Positions 1-13,570 of a stretch of DNA of 21,136 bases are shown here, in pieces (position 1 is the stretch's first letter; every line of letters starts with the position of its first letter). The notes under the pieces were generated by a model. It saw only the letters and a list, made by a program, of their open reading frames with translations, made no database searches and was not told the origin of the DNA. The stretch comes from Oscheius tipulae. Taxonomy: Eukaryota > Nematoda > Chromadorea > Rhabditida > Rhabditidae. Where the stretch lies: positions 1-21,136 of the forward strand of contig JASJZH010000016.1 in NCBI GenBank assembly GCA_037178975.1. Reading direction: 5' to 3'. Position numbers and translations under genes: made by a program.

Positions 1-3000
1 AGCCTAAGCCTAAGCCTAAGCCTAAGCCTAAGCCTAAGCCTAAGCCTAAGCCTAAGCCTAAGCCTAAGCCTAAGCCTAAGCCTAAGCCTAAGCCTAAGCC
101 TAAGCCTAAGCCTAAGCCTAAGCCTAAGCCTAAGCCTAAGCCTAAGCCTAAGCCCTAAGCCTAAGCCTAAGCCTAAGCCTAAGCCTAAGCCTAAGCCTAA
201 GCCTAAGCCTAAGCCTAAGCCTAAGCCTAAGCCTAAGCCTAAGCCTAAGCCTAAGCCTAAGCCTAAGCCTAAGCCTAAGCCTAAGCCTAAGCCTAAGCCT
301 AAGCCTAAGCCTAAGCCTAAGCCTAAGCCTAAGCCTAAGCCTAAGCCTAAGCCTAAGCCTAAGCCTAAGCCTAAGCCTAAGCCTAAGCCCTAAGCCTAAG
401 CCTAAGCCTAAGCCTAAGCCTAAGCCTAAGCCTAAGCCTAAGCCTAAGCCTAAGCCTAAGCCTAAGCCTAAGCCTAAGCCTAAGCCTAAGCCTAAGCCTA
501 AGCCTAAGCCTAAGCCTAAGCCTAAGCCTAAGCCTAAGCCTAAGCCTAAGCCTAAGCCTAAGCCTAAGCCTAAGCCTAAGCCTAAGCCTAAGCCTAAGCC
601 TAAGCCTAAGCCTAAGCCTAAGCCTAAGCCTAAGCCTAAGCCTAAGCCTAAGCCTAAGCCTAAGCCTAAGCCTAAGCCTAAGCTAAGCCTAAGCCCTAAG
701 CCTAAGCCTAAGCCCTAAGCCTAAGCCTAAGCCTAAGCCTAAGCCTAAGCCTAAGCCTAAGCCTAAGCCTAAGCCTAAGCCTAAGCCTAAGCCTAAGCCT
801 AAGCCTAAGCCTAAGCCTAAGCCTAAGCCTAAGCCTAAGCCTAAGCCTAAGCCTAAGCCTAAGCCTAAGCCTAAGCCTAAGCCTAAGCCTAAGCCTAAGC
901 CTAAGCCTAAGCCTAAGCCTAAGCCTAAGCCTAAGCCTAAGCCTAAGCCTAAGCCTAAGCCTAAGCCTAAGCCTAAGCCTAAGCCTAAGCCTAAGCCTAA
1001 GCCTAAGCCTAAGCCTAAGCCTAAGCCTAAGCCTAAGCCTAAGCCTAAGCCTAAGCCTAAGCCTAAGCCTAAGCCTAAGCCTAAGCCTAAGCCTAAGCCT
1101 AAGCCTAAGCCTAAGCCTAAGCCTAAGCCTAAGCCTAAGCCTAAGCCTAAGCCTAAGCCTAAGCCTAAGCCTAAGCCTAAGCCTAAGCCTAAGCCTAAGC
1201 CTAAGCCTAAGCCTAAGCCTAAGCCTAAGCCTAAGCCTAAGCCTAAGCCTAAGCCTAAGCCTAAGCCTAAGCCTAAGCCTAAGCCTAAGCCTAAGCCTAA
1301 GCCTAAGCCTAAGCCTAAGCCTAAGCCTAAGCCTAAGCCTAAGCCTAAGCCTAAGCCTAAGCCTAAGCCTAAGCCTAAGCCTAAGCCTAAGCCTAAGCCT
1401 AAGCCTAAGCCTAAGCCTAAGCCTAAGCCTAAGCCTAAGCCTAAGCCTAAGCCTAAGCCTAAGCCTAAGCCTAAGCCTAAGCCTAAGCCTAAGCCTAAGC
1501 CTAAGCCTAAGCCTAAGCCTAAGCCTAAGCCTAAGCCTAAGCCTAAGCCTAAGCCTAAGCCTAAGCCTAAGCCTAAGCCTAAGCCTAAGCCTAAGCCTAA
1601 GCCTAAGCCTAAGCCTAAGCCTAAGCCTAAGCCTAAGCCTAAGCCTAAGCCTAAGCCTAAGCCTAAGCCTAAGCCTAAGCCTAAGCCTAAGCCTAAGCCT
1701 AAGCCTAAGCCTAAGCCTAAGCCTAAGCCTAAGCCTAAGCCTAAAGCCTAAGCCTAAGCCTAAGCCTAAGCCTAAGCCTAAGCCTAAGCCTAAGCCTAAG
1801 CCTAAGCCTAAGCCTAAGCCTAAGCCTAAGCCTAAGCCTAAGCCTAAGCCTAAGCCTAAGCCTAAGCCTAAGCCTAAGCCTAAGCCTAAGCCTAAGCCTA
1901 AGCCTAAGCCTAAGCCTAAGCCTAAGCCTAAGCCTAAGCCTAAGCCTAAGCCTAAGCCTAAGCCTAAGCCTAAGCCTAAGCCTAAGCCTAAGCCTAAGCC
2001 TAAGCCTAAGCCCTAAGCCTAAGCCTAAGCCTAAGCCTAAGCCTAAGCCTAAGCCTAAGCCTAAGCCTAAGCCTAAGCCTAAGCCTAAGCCTAAGCCTAA
2101 GCCTAAGCCTAAGCCTAAGCCTAAGCCTAAGCCTAAGCCTAAGCCTAAGCCTAAGCCTAAGCCTAAGCCTAAGCCTAAGCCTAAGCCTAAGCCTAAGCCT
2201 AAGCCTAAGCCTAAGCCTAAGCCTAAGCCTAAGCCTAAGCCTAAGCCTAAGCCTAAGCCTAAGCCTAAGCCTAAGCCTAAGCCTAAGCCTAAGCCTAAGC
2301 CTAAGCCTAAGCCTAAGCCTAAGCCTAAGCCTAAGCCTAAGCCTAAGCCTAAGCCTAAGCCTAAGCCTAAGCCTAAGCCTAAGCCTAAGCCTAAGCCTAA
2401 GCCTAAGCCTAAGCCTAAGCCTAAGCCTAAGCCTAAGCCTAAGCCTAAGCCTAAGCCTAAGCCTAAGCCTAAGCCTAAGCCTAAGCCTAAGCCTAAGCCT
2501 AAGCCTAAGCCTAAGCCTAAGCCTAAGCCTAAGCCTAAGCCTAAGCCTAAGCCTAAGCCTAAGCCTAAGCCTAAGCCTAAGCCTAAGCCTAAGCCTAAGC
2601 CTAAGCCTAAGCCTAAGCCTAAGCCTAAGCCTAAGCCTAAGCCTAAGCCTAAGCCTAAGCCTAAGCCTAAGCCTAAGCCTAAGCCCTAAGCCTAAGCCTA
2701 AGCCTAAGCCTAAGCCTAAGCCTAAGCCTAAGCCTAAGCCTAAGCCTAAGCCTAAGCCTAAGCCTAAGCCTAAGCCTAAGCCTAAGCCTAAGCCTAAGCC
2801 TAAGCCTAAGCCTAAGCCTAAGCCTAAGCCTAAGCCTAAGCCTAAGCCTAAGCCTAAGCCTAAGCCTAAGCCTAAGCCTAAGCCTAAGCCTAAGCCTAAG
2901 CCTAAGCCTAAGCCTAAGCCTAAGCCTAAGCCTAAGCCTAAGCCTAAGCCTAAGCCTAAGCCTAAGCCTAAGCCTAAGCCTAAGCCTAAGCCTAAGCCTA

Positions 3001-6000
3001 AGCCTAAGCCTAAGCCTAAGCCTAAGCCTAAGCCTAAGCCTAAGCCTAAGCCTAAGCCTAAGCCTAAGCCTAAGCCTAAGCCTAAGCCTAAGCCTAAGCC
3101 TAAGCCTAAGCCTAAGCCTAAGCCTAAGCCTAAGCCTAAGCCTAAGCCTAAGCCTAAGCCTAAGCCTAAGCCTAAGCCTAAGCCTAAGCCTAAGCCTAAG
3201 CCTAAGCCTAAGCCTAAGCCTAAGCCTAAGCCTAAGCCTAAGCCTAAGCCTAAGCCTAAGCCTAAGCCTAAGCCTAAGCCTAAGCCTAAGCCTAAGCCTA
3301 AGCCTAAGCCTAAGCCTAAGCCTAAGCCCTAAGCCTAAGCCTAAGCCTAAGCCTAAGCCTAAGCCTAAGCCTAAGCCTAAGCCTAAGCCTAAGCCTAAGC
3401 CTAAGCCTAAGCCTAAGCCTAAGCCTAAGCCTAAGCCTAAGCCTAAGCCTAAGCCTAAGCCTAAGCCTAAGCCTAAGCCTAAGCCTAAGCCTAAGCCTAA
3501 GCCTAAGCCTAAGCCTAAGCCTAAGCCTAAGCCTAAGCCTAAGCCTAAGCCTAAGCCTAAGCCTAAGCCTAAGCCTAAGCCTAAGCCTAAGCCTAAGCCT
3601 AAGCCTAAGCCTAAGCCTAAGCCTAAGCCTAAGCCTAAGCCTAAGCCTAAGCCTAAGCCTAAGCCTAAGCCTAAGCCTAAGCCCTAAGCCTAAGCCTAAG
3701 CCTAAGCCTAAGCCTAAGCCTAAGCCTAAGCCTAAGCCTAAGCCTAAGCCTAAGCCTAAGCCTAAGCCTAAGCCTAAGCCTAAGCCTAAGCCTAAGCCTA
3801 AGCCTAAGCCTAAGCCTAAGCCTAAGCCTAAGCCTAAGCCTAAGCCTAAGCCTAAGCCTAAGCCTAAGCCTAAGCCTAAGCCTAAGCCTAAGCCTAAGCC
3901 TAAGCCTAAGCCTAAGCCTAAGCCTAAGCCTAAGCCTAAGCCTAAGCCTAAGCCTAAGCCTAAGCCTAAGCCTAAGCCTAAGCCTAAGCCTAAGCCTAAG
4001 CCTAAGCCTAAGCCTAAGCCTAAGCCTAAGCCTAAGCCTAAGCCTAAGCCTAAGCCTAAGCCTAAGCCTAAGCCTAAGCCTAAGCCTAAGCCTAAGCCTA
4101 AGCCTAAGCCTAAGCCTAAGCCTAAGCCTAAGCCTAAGCCTAAGCCTAAGCTAAGCCTAAGCCTAAGCCTAAGCCTAAGCCTAAGCCTAAGCCTAAGCCT
4201 AAGCCTAAGCCTAAGCCTAAGCCTAAGCCTAAGCCTAAGCCTAAGCCTAAGCCTAAGCCTAAGCCTAAGCCTAAGCCTAAGCCTAAGCCTAAGCCTAAGC
4301 CTAAGCCTAAGCCTAAGCCTAAGCCTAAGCCTAAGCCTAAGCCTAAGCCTAAGCCTAAGCCTAAGCCTAAGCCTAAGCCTAAGCCTAAGCCTAAGCCTAA
4401 GCCTAAGCCTAAGCCTAAGCCTAAGCCTAAGCCTAAGCCTAAGCCTAAGCCTAAGCCTAAGCCTAAGCCTAAGCCTAAGCCTAAGCCTAAGCCAAGCCTA
4501 AGCCTAAGCCTAAGCCTAAGCCTAAGCCTAAGCCTAAGCCTAAGCCTAAGCCTAAGCCTAAGCCTAAGCCTAAGCCTAAGCCTAAGCCTAAGCCTAAGCC
4601 TAAGCCTAAGCCTAAGCCTAAGCCTAAGCCTAAGCCTAAGCCTAAGCCTAAGCCTAAGCCTAAGCCTAAGCCTAAGCCTAAGCCTAAGCCTAAGCCTAAG
4701 CCTAAGCCTAAGCCTAAGCCTAAGCCTAAGCCTAAGCCTAAGCCTAAGCCTAAGCTAAGCCTAAGCCTAAGCCTAAGCCTAAGCCTAAGCCTAAGCCTAA
4801 GCCTAAGCCTAAGCCTAAGCCTAAGCCTAAGCCTAAGCCTAAGCCTAAGCCTAAGCCTAAGCCTAAGCCTAAGCCTAAGCCTAAGCCTAAGCCTAAGCCT
4901 AAGCCTAAGCCTAAGCCTAAGCCTAAGCCTAAGCCTAAGCCTAAGCCTAAGCCTAAGCCTAAGCCTAAGCCTAAGCCTAAGCCTAAGCCTAAGCCTAAGC
5001 CTAAGCCTAAGCCTAAGCCTAAGCCTAAGCCTAAGCCTAAGCCTAAGCCTAAGCCTAAGCCTAAGCCTAAGCCTAAGCCTAAGCCTAAGCCTAAGCCTAA
5101 GCCTAAGCCTAAGCCTAAGCCTAAGCCTAAGCCTAAGCCTAAGCCTAAGCCTAAGCCTAAGCCTAAGCCTAAGCCTAAGCCTAAGCCTAAGCCTAAGCCT
5201 AAGCCTAAGCCTAAGCCTAAGCCTAAGCCTAAGCCTAAGCCTAAGCCTAAGCCTAAGCCTAAGCCTAAGCCTAAGCCTAAGCCTAAGCCTAAGCCTAAGC
5301 CTAAGCCTAAGCCTAAGCCTAAGCCTAAGCCTAAGCCTAAGCCTAAGCCTAAGCCTAAGCCTAAGCCTAAGCCTAAGCCTAAGCCTAAGCCTAAGCCTAA
5401 GCCTAAGCCTAAGCCTAAGCCTAAGCCTAAGCCTAAGCCTAAGCCTAAGCCTAAGCCTAAGCCTAAGCCTAAGCCTAAGCCTAAGCCTAAGCCTAAGCCT
5501 AAGCCTAAGCCTAAGCCTAAGCCTAAGCCTAAGCCTAAGCCTAAGCCTAAGCCTAAGCCTAAGCCTAAGCCTAAGCCTAAGCCTAAGCCTAAGCCTAAGC
5601 CTAAGCCTAAGCCTAAGCCTAAGCCTAAGCCTAAGCCTAAGCCTAAGCCTAAGCCTAAGCCTAAGCCTAAGCCTAAGCCTAAGCCTAAGCCTAAGCCTAA
5701 GCCTAAGCCTAAGCCTAAGCCTAAGCCTAAGCCTAAGCCTAAGCCTAAGCCTAAGCCTAAGCCTAAGCCTAAGCCTAAGCCTAAGCCTAAGCCTAAGCCT
5801 AAGCCTAAGCCTAAGCCTAAGCCTAAGCCTAAGCCTAAGCCTAAGCCTAAGCCTAAGCCTAAGCCTAAGCCTAAGCCTAAGCCTAAGCCTAAGCCTAAGC
5901 CTAAGCCTAAGCCTAAGCCTAAGCCTAAGCCTAAGCCTAAGCCTAAGCCTAAGCCTAAGCCTAAGCCTAAGCCTAAGCCTAAGCCTAAGCCTAAGCCTAA

Positions 6001-9000
6001 GCCTAAGCCTAAGCCTAAGCCTAAGCCTAAGCCTAAGCCTAAGCCTAAGCCTAAGCCTAAGCCTAAGCCTAAGCCTAAGCCTAAGCCTAAGCCTAAGCCT
6101 AAGCCTAAGCCTAAGCCTAAGCCTAAGCCTAAGCCTAAGCCTAAGCCTAAGCCTAAGCCTAAGCCTAAGCCTAAGCCTAAGCCTAAGCCTAAGCCTAAGC
6201 CTAAGCCTAAGCCTAAGCCTAAGCCTAAGCCTAAGCCTAAGCCTAAGCCTAAGCCTAAGCCTAAGCCTAAGCCTAAGCCTAAGCCTAAGCCTAAGCCTAA
6301 GCCTAAGCCTAAGCCTAAGCCTAAGCCTAAGCCTAAGCCTAAGCCTAAGCCTAAGCCTAAGCCTAAGCCTAAGCCTAAGCCTAAGCCTAAGCCTAAGCCT
6401 AAGCCTAAGCCTAAGCCTAAGCCTAAGCCTAAGCCTAAGCCTAAGCCTAAGCCTAAGCCTAAGCCTAAGCCTAAGCCTAAGCCTAAGCCTAAGCCTAAGC
6501 CTAAGCCTAAGCCTAAGCCTAAGCCTAAGCCTAAGCCTAAGCCTAAGCCTAAGCCTAAGCCTAAGCCTAAGCCTAAGCCTAAGCCTAAGCCTAAGCCTAA
6601 GCCTAAGCCTAAGCCTAAGCCTAAGCCTAAGCCTAAGCCTAAGCCTAAGCCTAAGCCTAAGCCTAAGCCTAAGCCTAAGCCTAAGCCTAAGCCTAAGCCT
6701 AAGCCTAAGCCTAAGCCTAAGCCTAAGCCTAAGCCTAAGCCTAAGCCTAAGCCTAAGCCTAAGCCTAAGCCTAAGCCTAAGCCTAAGCCTAAGCCTAAGC
6801 CTAAGCCTAAGCCTAAGCCTAAGCCTAAGCCTAAGCCTAAGCCTAAGCCTAAGCCTAAGCCTAAGCCTAAGCCTAAGCCTAAGCCTAAGCCTAAGCCTAA
6901 GCCTAAGCCTAAGCCTAAGCCTAAGCCTAAGCCTAAGCCTAAGCCTAAGCCTAAGCCTAAGCCTAAGCCTAAGCCTAAGCCTAAGCCTAAGCCTAAGCCT
7001 AAGCCTAAGCCTAAGCCCTAAGCCTAAGCCTAAGCCTAAGCCTAAGCCTAAGCCTAAGCCTAAGCCTAAGCCTAAGCCTAAGCCTAAGCCTAAGCCTAAG
7101 CCTAAGCCTAAGCCTAAGCCTAAGCCTAAGCCTAAGCCTAAGCCTAAGCCTAAGCCTAAGCCTAAGCCTAAGCCTAAGCCTAAGCCTAAGCCTAAGCCTA
7201 AGCCTAAGCCTAAGCCTAAGCCTAAGCCTAAGCCTAAGCCTAAGCCTAAGCCTAAGCCTAAGCCTAAGCCTAAGCCTAAGCCTAAGCCTAAGCCTAAGCC
7301 TAAGCCTAAGCCTAAGCCTAAGCCTAAGCCTAAGCCTAAGCCTAAGCCTAAGCCTAAGCCTAAGCCTAAGCCTAAGCCTAAGCCTAAGCCTAAGCCTAAG
7401 CCTAAGCCTAAGCCTAAGCCTAAGCCTAAGCCTAAGCCTAAGCCTAAGCCTAAGCCTAAGCCTAAGCCTAAGCCTAAGCCTAAGCCTAAGCCTAAGCCTA
7501 AGCCTAAGCCTAAGCCTAAGCCTAAGCCTAAGCCTAAGCCTAAGCCTAAGCCTAAGCCTAAGCCTAAGCCTAAGCCTAAGCCTAAGCCTAAGCCTAAGCC
7601 TAAGCCTAAGCCTAAGCCTAAGCCTAAGCCTAAGCCTAAGCCTAAGCCTAAGCCTAAGCCTAAGCCTAAGCCTAAGCCTAAGCCTAAGCCTAAGCCTAAG
7701 CCTAAGCCTAAGCCTAAGCCTAAGCCTAAGCCTAAGCCTAAGCCTAAGCCTAAGCCTAAGCCTAAGCCTAAGCCTAAGCCTAAGCCTAAGCCTAAGCCTA
7801 AGCCTAAGCCTAAGCCTAAGCCTAAGCCTAAGCCTAAGCCTAAGCCTAAGCCTAAGCCTAAGCCTAAGCCTAAGCCTAAGCCTAAGCCTAAGCCTAAGCC
7901 TAAGCCTAAGCCTAAGCCTAAGCCTAAGCCTAAGCCTAAGCCTAAGCCTAAGCCTAAGCCTAAGCCTAAGCCTAAGCCTAAGCCTAAGCCTAAGCCTAAG
8001 CCTAAGCCTAAGCCTAAGCCTAAGCCTAAGCCTAAGCCTAAGCCTAAGCCTAAGCCTAAGCCTAAGCCTAAGCCTAAGCCTAAGCCTAAGCCTAAGCCTA
8101 AGCCTAAGCCTAAGCCTAAGCCTAAGCCTAAGCCTAAGCCTAAGCCTAAGCCTAAGCCTAAGCCTAAGCCTAAGCCTAAGCCTAAGCCTAAGCCTAAGCC
8201 TAAGCCTAAGCCTAAGCCTAAGCCTAAGCCTAAGCCTAAGCCTAAGCCTAAGCCTAAGCCTAAGCCTAAGCCTAAGCCTAAGCCTAAGCCTAAGCCTAAG
8301 CCTAAGCCTAAGCCTAAGCCTAAGCCTAAGCCTAAGCCTAAGCCTAAGCCTAAGCCTAAGCCTAAGCCTAAGCCTAAGCCTAAGCCTAAGCCTAAGCCTA
8401 AGCCTAAGCCTAAGCCTAAGCCTAAGCCTAAGCCTAAGCCTAAGCCTAAGCCTAAGCCTAAGCCTAAGCCTAAGCCTAAGCCTAAGCCTAAGCCTAAGCC
8501 TAAGCCTAAGCCTAAGCCTAAGCCTAAGCCTAAAGCCTAAGCCTAAGCCTAAGCCTAAGCCTAAGCCTAAGCCTAAGCCTAAGCCTAAGCCTAAGCCTAA
8601 GCCTAAGCCTAAGCCTAAGCCTAAGCCTAAGCCTAAGCCTAAGCCTAAGCCTAAGCCTAAGCCTAAGCCTAAGCCTAAGCCTAAGCCTAAGCCTAAGCCT
8701 AAGCCTAAGCCTAAGCCTAAGCCTAAGCCTAAGCCTAAGCCTAAGCCTAAGCCTAAGCCTAAGCCTAAGCCTAAGCCTAAGCCTAAGCCTAAGCCTAAGC
8801 CTAAGCCTAAGCCTAAGCCTAAGCCTAAGCCTAAGCCTAAGCCTAAGCCTAAGCCTAAGCCTAAGCCTAAGCCTAAGCCTAAAGCCTAAGCCTAAGCCTA
8901 AGCCTAAGCCTAAGCCTAAGCCTAAGCCTAAGCCTAAGCCTAAGCCTAAGCCTAAGCCTAAGCCTAAGCCTAAGCCTAAGCCTAAGCCTAAGCCTAAGCC

Positions 9001-12000
9001 TAAGCCTAAGCCTAAGCCTAAGCCTAAGCCTAAGCCTAAGCCTAAGCCTAAGCCTAAGCCTAAGCCTAAGCCTAAGCCTAAGCCTAAGCCTAAGCCTAAG
9101 CCTAAGCCTAAGCCTAAGCCTAAGCCTAAGCCTAAGCCTAAGCCTAAGCCTAAGCCTAAGCCTAAGCCTAAGCCTAAGCCTAAGCCTAAGCCTAAGCCTA
9201 AGCCTAAGCCTAAGCCTAAGCCTAAGCCTAAGCCTAAGCCTAAGCCTAAGCCTAAGCCTAAGCCTAAGCCTAAGCCTAAGCCTAAGCCTAAGCCTAAGCC
9301 TAAGCCCTAAGCCTAAGCCTAAGCCTAAGCCTAAGCCTAAGCCTAAGCCTAAGCCTAAGCCTAAGCCTAAGCCTAAGCCTAAGCCTAAGCCTAAGCCTAA
9401 GCCTAAGCCTAAGCCTAAGCCTAAGCCTAAGCCTAAGCCTAAGCCTAAGCCTAAGCCTAAGCCTAAGCCTAAGCCTAAGCCTAAGCCTAAGCCTAAGCCT
9501 AAGCCTAAGCCTAAGCCTAAGCCTAAGCCTAAGCCTAAGCCTAAGCCTAAGCCTAAGCCTAAGCCTAAGCCTAAGCCTAAGCCTAAGCCTAAGCCTAAGC
9601 CTAAGCCTAAGCCTAAGCCTAAGCCTAAGCCTAAGCCTAAGCCTAAGCCTAAGCCTAAGCCTAAGCCTAAGCCTAAGCCTAAGCCTAAGCCTAAGCCTAA
9701 GCCTAAGCCTAAGCCTAAGCCTAAGCCTAAGCCTAAGCCTAAGCCTAAGCCTAAGCCTAAGCCTAAGCCTAAGCCTAAGCCTAAGCCTAAGCCTAAGCCT
9801 AAGCCTAAGCCTAAGCCTAAGCCTAAGCCTAAGCCTAAGCCTAAGCCTAAGCCTAAGCCTAAGCCTAAGCCTAAGCCTAAGCCTAAGCCTAAGCCTAAGC
9901 CTAAGCCTAAGCCTAAGCCTAAGCCTAAGCCTAAGCCTAAGCCTAAGCCTAAGCCTAAGCCTAAGCCTAAGCCTAAGCCTAAGCCTAAGCCTAAGCCTAA
10001 GCCTAAGCCTAAGCCTAAGCCTAAGCCTAAGCCTAAGCCTAAGCCTAAGCCTAAGCCTAAGCCTAAGCCTAAGCCTAAGCCTAAGCCTAAGCCTAAGCCT
10101 AAGCCTAAGCCTAAGCCTAAGCCTAAGCCTAAGCCTAAGCCTAAGCCTAAGCCTAAGCCTAAGCCTAAGCCTAAGCCTAAGCCTAAGCCTAAGCCTAAGC
10201 CTAAGCCTAAGCCTAAGCCTAAGCCTAAGCCTAAGCCTAAGCCTAAGCCTAAGCCTAAGCCTAAGCCTAAGCCTAAGCCTAAGCCTAAGCCTAAGCCTAA
10301 GCCTAAGCCTAAGCCTAAGCCTAAGCCTAAGCCTAAGCCTAAGCCTAAGCCTAAGCCTAAGCCTAAGCCTAAGCCTAAGCCTAAGCCTAAGCCTAAGCCT
10401 AAGCCTAAGCCTAAGCCTAAGCCTAAGCCTAAGCCTAAGCCTAAGCCTAAGCCTAAGCCTAAGCCTAAGCCTAAGCCTAAGCCTAAGCCTAAGCCTAAGC
10501 CTAAGCCTAAGCCTAAGCCTAAGCCTAAGCCTAAGCCTAAGCCTAAGCCTAAGCCTAAGCCTAAGCCTAAGCCTAAGCCTAAGCCTAAGCCTAAGCCTAA
10601 GCCTAAGCCTAAGCCTAAGCCTAAGCCTAAGCCTAAGCCTAAGCCTAAGCCTAAGCCTAAGCCTAAGCCTAAGCCTAAGCCTAAGCCTAAGCCTAAGCCT
10701 AAGCCTAAGCCTAAGCCTAAGCCTAAGCCTAAGCCTAAGCCTAAGCCTAAGCCTAAGCCTAAGCCTAAGCCTAAGCCTAAGCCTAAGCCTAAGCCTAAGC
10801 CTAAGCCTAAGCCTAAGCCTAAGCCTAAGCCTAAGCCTAAGCCTAAGCCTAAGCCTAAGCCTAAGCCTAAGCCTAAGCCTAAGCCTAAGCCTAAGCCTAA
10901 GCCTAAGCCTAAGCCTAAGCCTAAGCCTAAGCCTAAGCCTAAGCCTAAGCCTAAGCCTAAGCCTAAGCCTAAGCCTAAGCCTAAGCCTAAGCCTAAGCCT
11001 AAGCCTAAGCCTAAGCCTAAGCCTAAGCCTAAGCCTAAGCCTAAGCCTAAGCCTAAGCCTAAGCCTAAGCCTAAGCCTAAGCCTAAGCCTAAGCCTAAGC
11101 CTAAGCCTAAGCCTAAGCCTAAGCCTAAGCCTAAGCCTAAGCCTAAGCCTAAGCCTAAGCCTAAGCCTAAGCCTAAGCCTAAGCCTAAGCCTAAGCCTAA
11201 GCCTAAGCCTAAGCCTAAGCCTAAGCCTAAGCCTAAGCCTAAGCCTAAGCCTAAGCCTAAGCCTAAGCCTAAGCCTAAGCCTAAGCCTAAGCCTAAGCCT
11301 AAGCCTAAGCCTAAGCCTAAGCCTAAGCCTAAGCCTAAGCCTAAGCCTAAGCCTAAGCCTAAGCCTAAGCCTAAGCCTAAGCCTAAGCCTAAGCCTAAGC
11401 CTAAGCCTAAGCCTAAGCCTAAGCCTAAGCCTAAGCCTAAGCCTAAGCCTAAGCCTAAGCCTAAGCCTAAGCCTAAGCCTAAGCCTAAGCCTAAGCCTAA
11501 GCCTAAGCCTAAGCCTAAGCCTAAGCCTAAGCCTAAGCCTAAGCCTAAGCCTAAGCCTAAGCCTAAGCCTAAGCCTAAGCCTAAGCCTAAGCCTAAGCCT
11601 AAGCCTAAGCCTAAGCCTAAGCCTAAGCCTAAGCCTAAGCCTAAGCCTAAGCCTAAGCCTAAGCCTAAGCCTAAGCCTAAGCCTAAGCCTAAGCCTAAGC
11701 CTAAGCCTAAGCCTAAGCCTAAGCCTAAGCCTAAGCCTAAGCCTAAGCCTAAGCCTAAGCCTAAGCCTAAGCCTAAGCCTAAGCCTAAGCCTAAGCCTAA
11801 GCCTAAGCCTAAGCCTAAGCCTAAGCCTAAGCCTAAGCCTAAGCCTAAGCCTAAGCCTAAGCCTAAGCCTAAGCCTAAGCCTAAGCCTAAGCCTAAGCCT
11901 AAGCCTAAGCCTAAGCCTAAGCCTAAGCCTAAGCCTAAGCCTAAGCCTAAGCCTAAGCCTAAGCCTAAGCCTAAGCCTAAGCCTAAGCCTAAGCCTAAGC

Positions 12001-13570
12001 CTAAGCCTAAGCCTAAGCCTAAGCCTAAGCCTAAGCCTAAGCCTAAGCCTAAGCCTAAGCCTAAGCCTAAGCCTAAGCCTAAGCCTAAGCCTAAGCCTAA
12101 GCCTAAGCCTAAGCCTAAGCCTAAGCCTAAGCCTAAGCCTAAGCCTAAGCCTAAGCCTAAGCCTAAGCCTAAGCCTAAGCCTAAGCCTAAGCCTAAGCCT
12201 AAGCCTAAGCCTAAGCCTAAGCCTAAGCCTAAGCCTAAGCCTAAGCCTAAGCCTAAGCCTAAGCCTAAGCCTAAGCCTAAGCCTAAGCCTAAGCCTAAGC
12301 CTAAGCCTAAGCCTAAGCCTAAGCCTAAGCCTAAGCCTAAGCCTAAGCCTAAGCCTAAGCCTAAGCCTAAGCCTAAGCCTAAGCCTAAGCCTAAGCCTAA
12401 GCCTAAGCCTAAGCCTAAGCCTAAGCCTAAGCCTAAGCCTAAGCCTAAGCCTAAGCCTAAGCCTAAGCCTAAGCCTAAGCCTAAGCCTAAGCCTAAGCCT
12501 AAGCCTAAGCCTAAGCCTAAAGCCTAAGCCTAAGCCTAAGCCTAAGCCTAAGCCTAAGCCTAAGCCTAAGCCTAAGCCTAAGCCTAAGCCTAAGCCTAAG
12601 CCTAAGCCTAAGCCTAAGCCTAAGCCTAAGCCTAAGCCTAAGCCTAAGCCTAAGCCTAAGCCTAAGCCTAAGCCTAAGCCTAAGCCTAAGCCTAAGCCTA
12701 AGCCTAAGCCTAAGCCTAAGCCTAAGCCTAAGCCTAAGCCTAAGCCTAAGCCTAAGCCTAAGCCTAAGCCTAAGCCTAAGCCTAAGCCTAAGCCTAAGCC
12801 TAAGCCTAAGCCTAAGCCTAAGCCTAAGCCTAAGCCTAAGCCTAAGCCTAAGCCTAAGCCTAAGCCTAAGCCTAAGCCTAAGCCTAAGCCTAAGCCTAAG
12901 CCTAAGCCTAAGCCTAAGCCTAAGCCTAAGCCTAAGCCTAAGCCTAAGCCTAAGCCTAAGCCTAAGCCTAAGCCTAAGCCTAAGCCTAAGCCTAAGCCTA
13001 AGCCTAAGCCTAAGCCTAAGCCTAAGCCTAAGCCTAAGCCTAAGCCTAAGCCTAAGCCTAAGCCTAAGCCTAAGCCTAAGCCTAAGCCTAAGCCTAAGCC
13101 TAAGCCTAAGCCTAAGCCTAAGCCTAAGCCTAAGCCTAAAGCCTAAGCCTAAGCCTAAGCCTAAGCCTAAGCCTAAGCCTAAGCCTAAGCCTAAGCCTAA
13201 GCCTAAGCCTAAGCCTAAGCCTAAGCCTAAGCCTAAGCCTAAGCCTAAGCCTAAGCCTAAGCCTAAGCCTAAGCCTAAGCCTAAGCCTAAGCCTAAGCCT
13301 AAGCCTAAGCCTAAGCCTAAGCCTAAGCCTAAGCCTAAGCCTAAGCCTAAGCCTAAGCCTAAGCCTAAGCCTAAGCCTAAGCCTAAGCCTAAGCCTAAGC
13401 CTAAGCCTAAGCCTAAGCCTAAGCCTAAGCCTAAGCCTAAGCCTAAGCCTAAGCCTAAGCCTAAGCCTAAGCCTAAGCCTAAGCCTAAGCCTAAGCCTAA
13501 GCCTAAGCCTAAGCCTAAGCCTAAGCCTAAGCCTAAGCCTAAGCCTAAGCCTAAGCCTAAGCCTAAGCCT
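1..13570. repeat. Telomere, (TTAGGC)n shown as its C-rich strand
   Basis: An uninterrupted array of the hexamer AGCCTA (TTAGGC on the minus strand), roughly 2,260 units, starts at base 1. TTAGGC is the nematode telomere repeat. The C-rich strand reading 5' to 3' from the window start means this is a left chromosome end. By eye I count about 19 irregular units: extra C (near 153, 390, 695, 714, 2012, 2684, 3328, 3682, 7017, 9306), missing C (683, 4151, 4754), a missing TA (4493) and extra A (1744, 8532, 8881, 12520, 13139). All are length changes, nearly all inside short homopolymers, with no clear substitution. The canonical array ends at 13570, followed by a degenerate CAGCCC. Confidence 0.98.
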
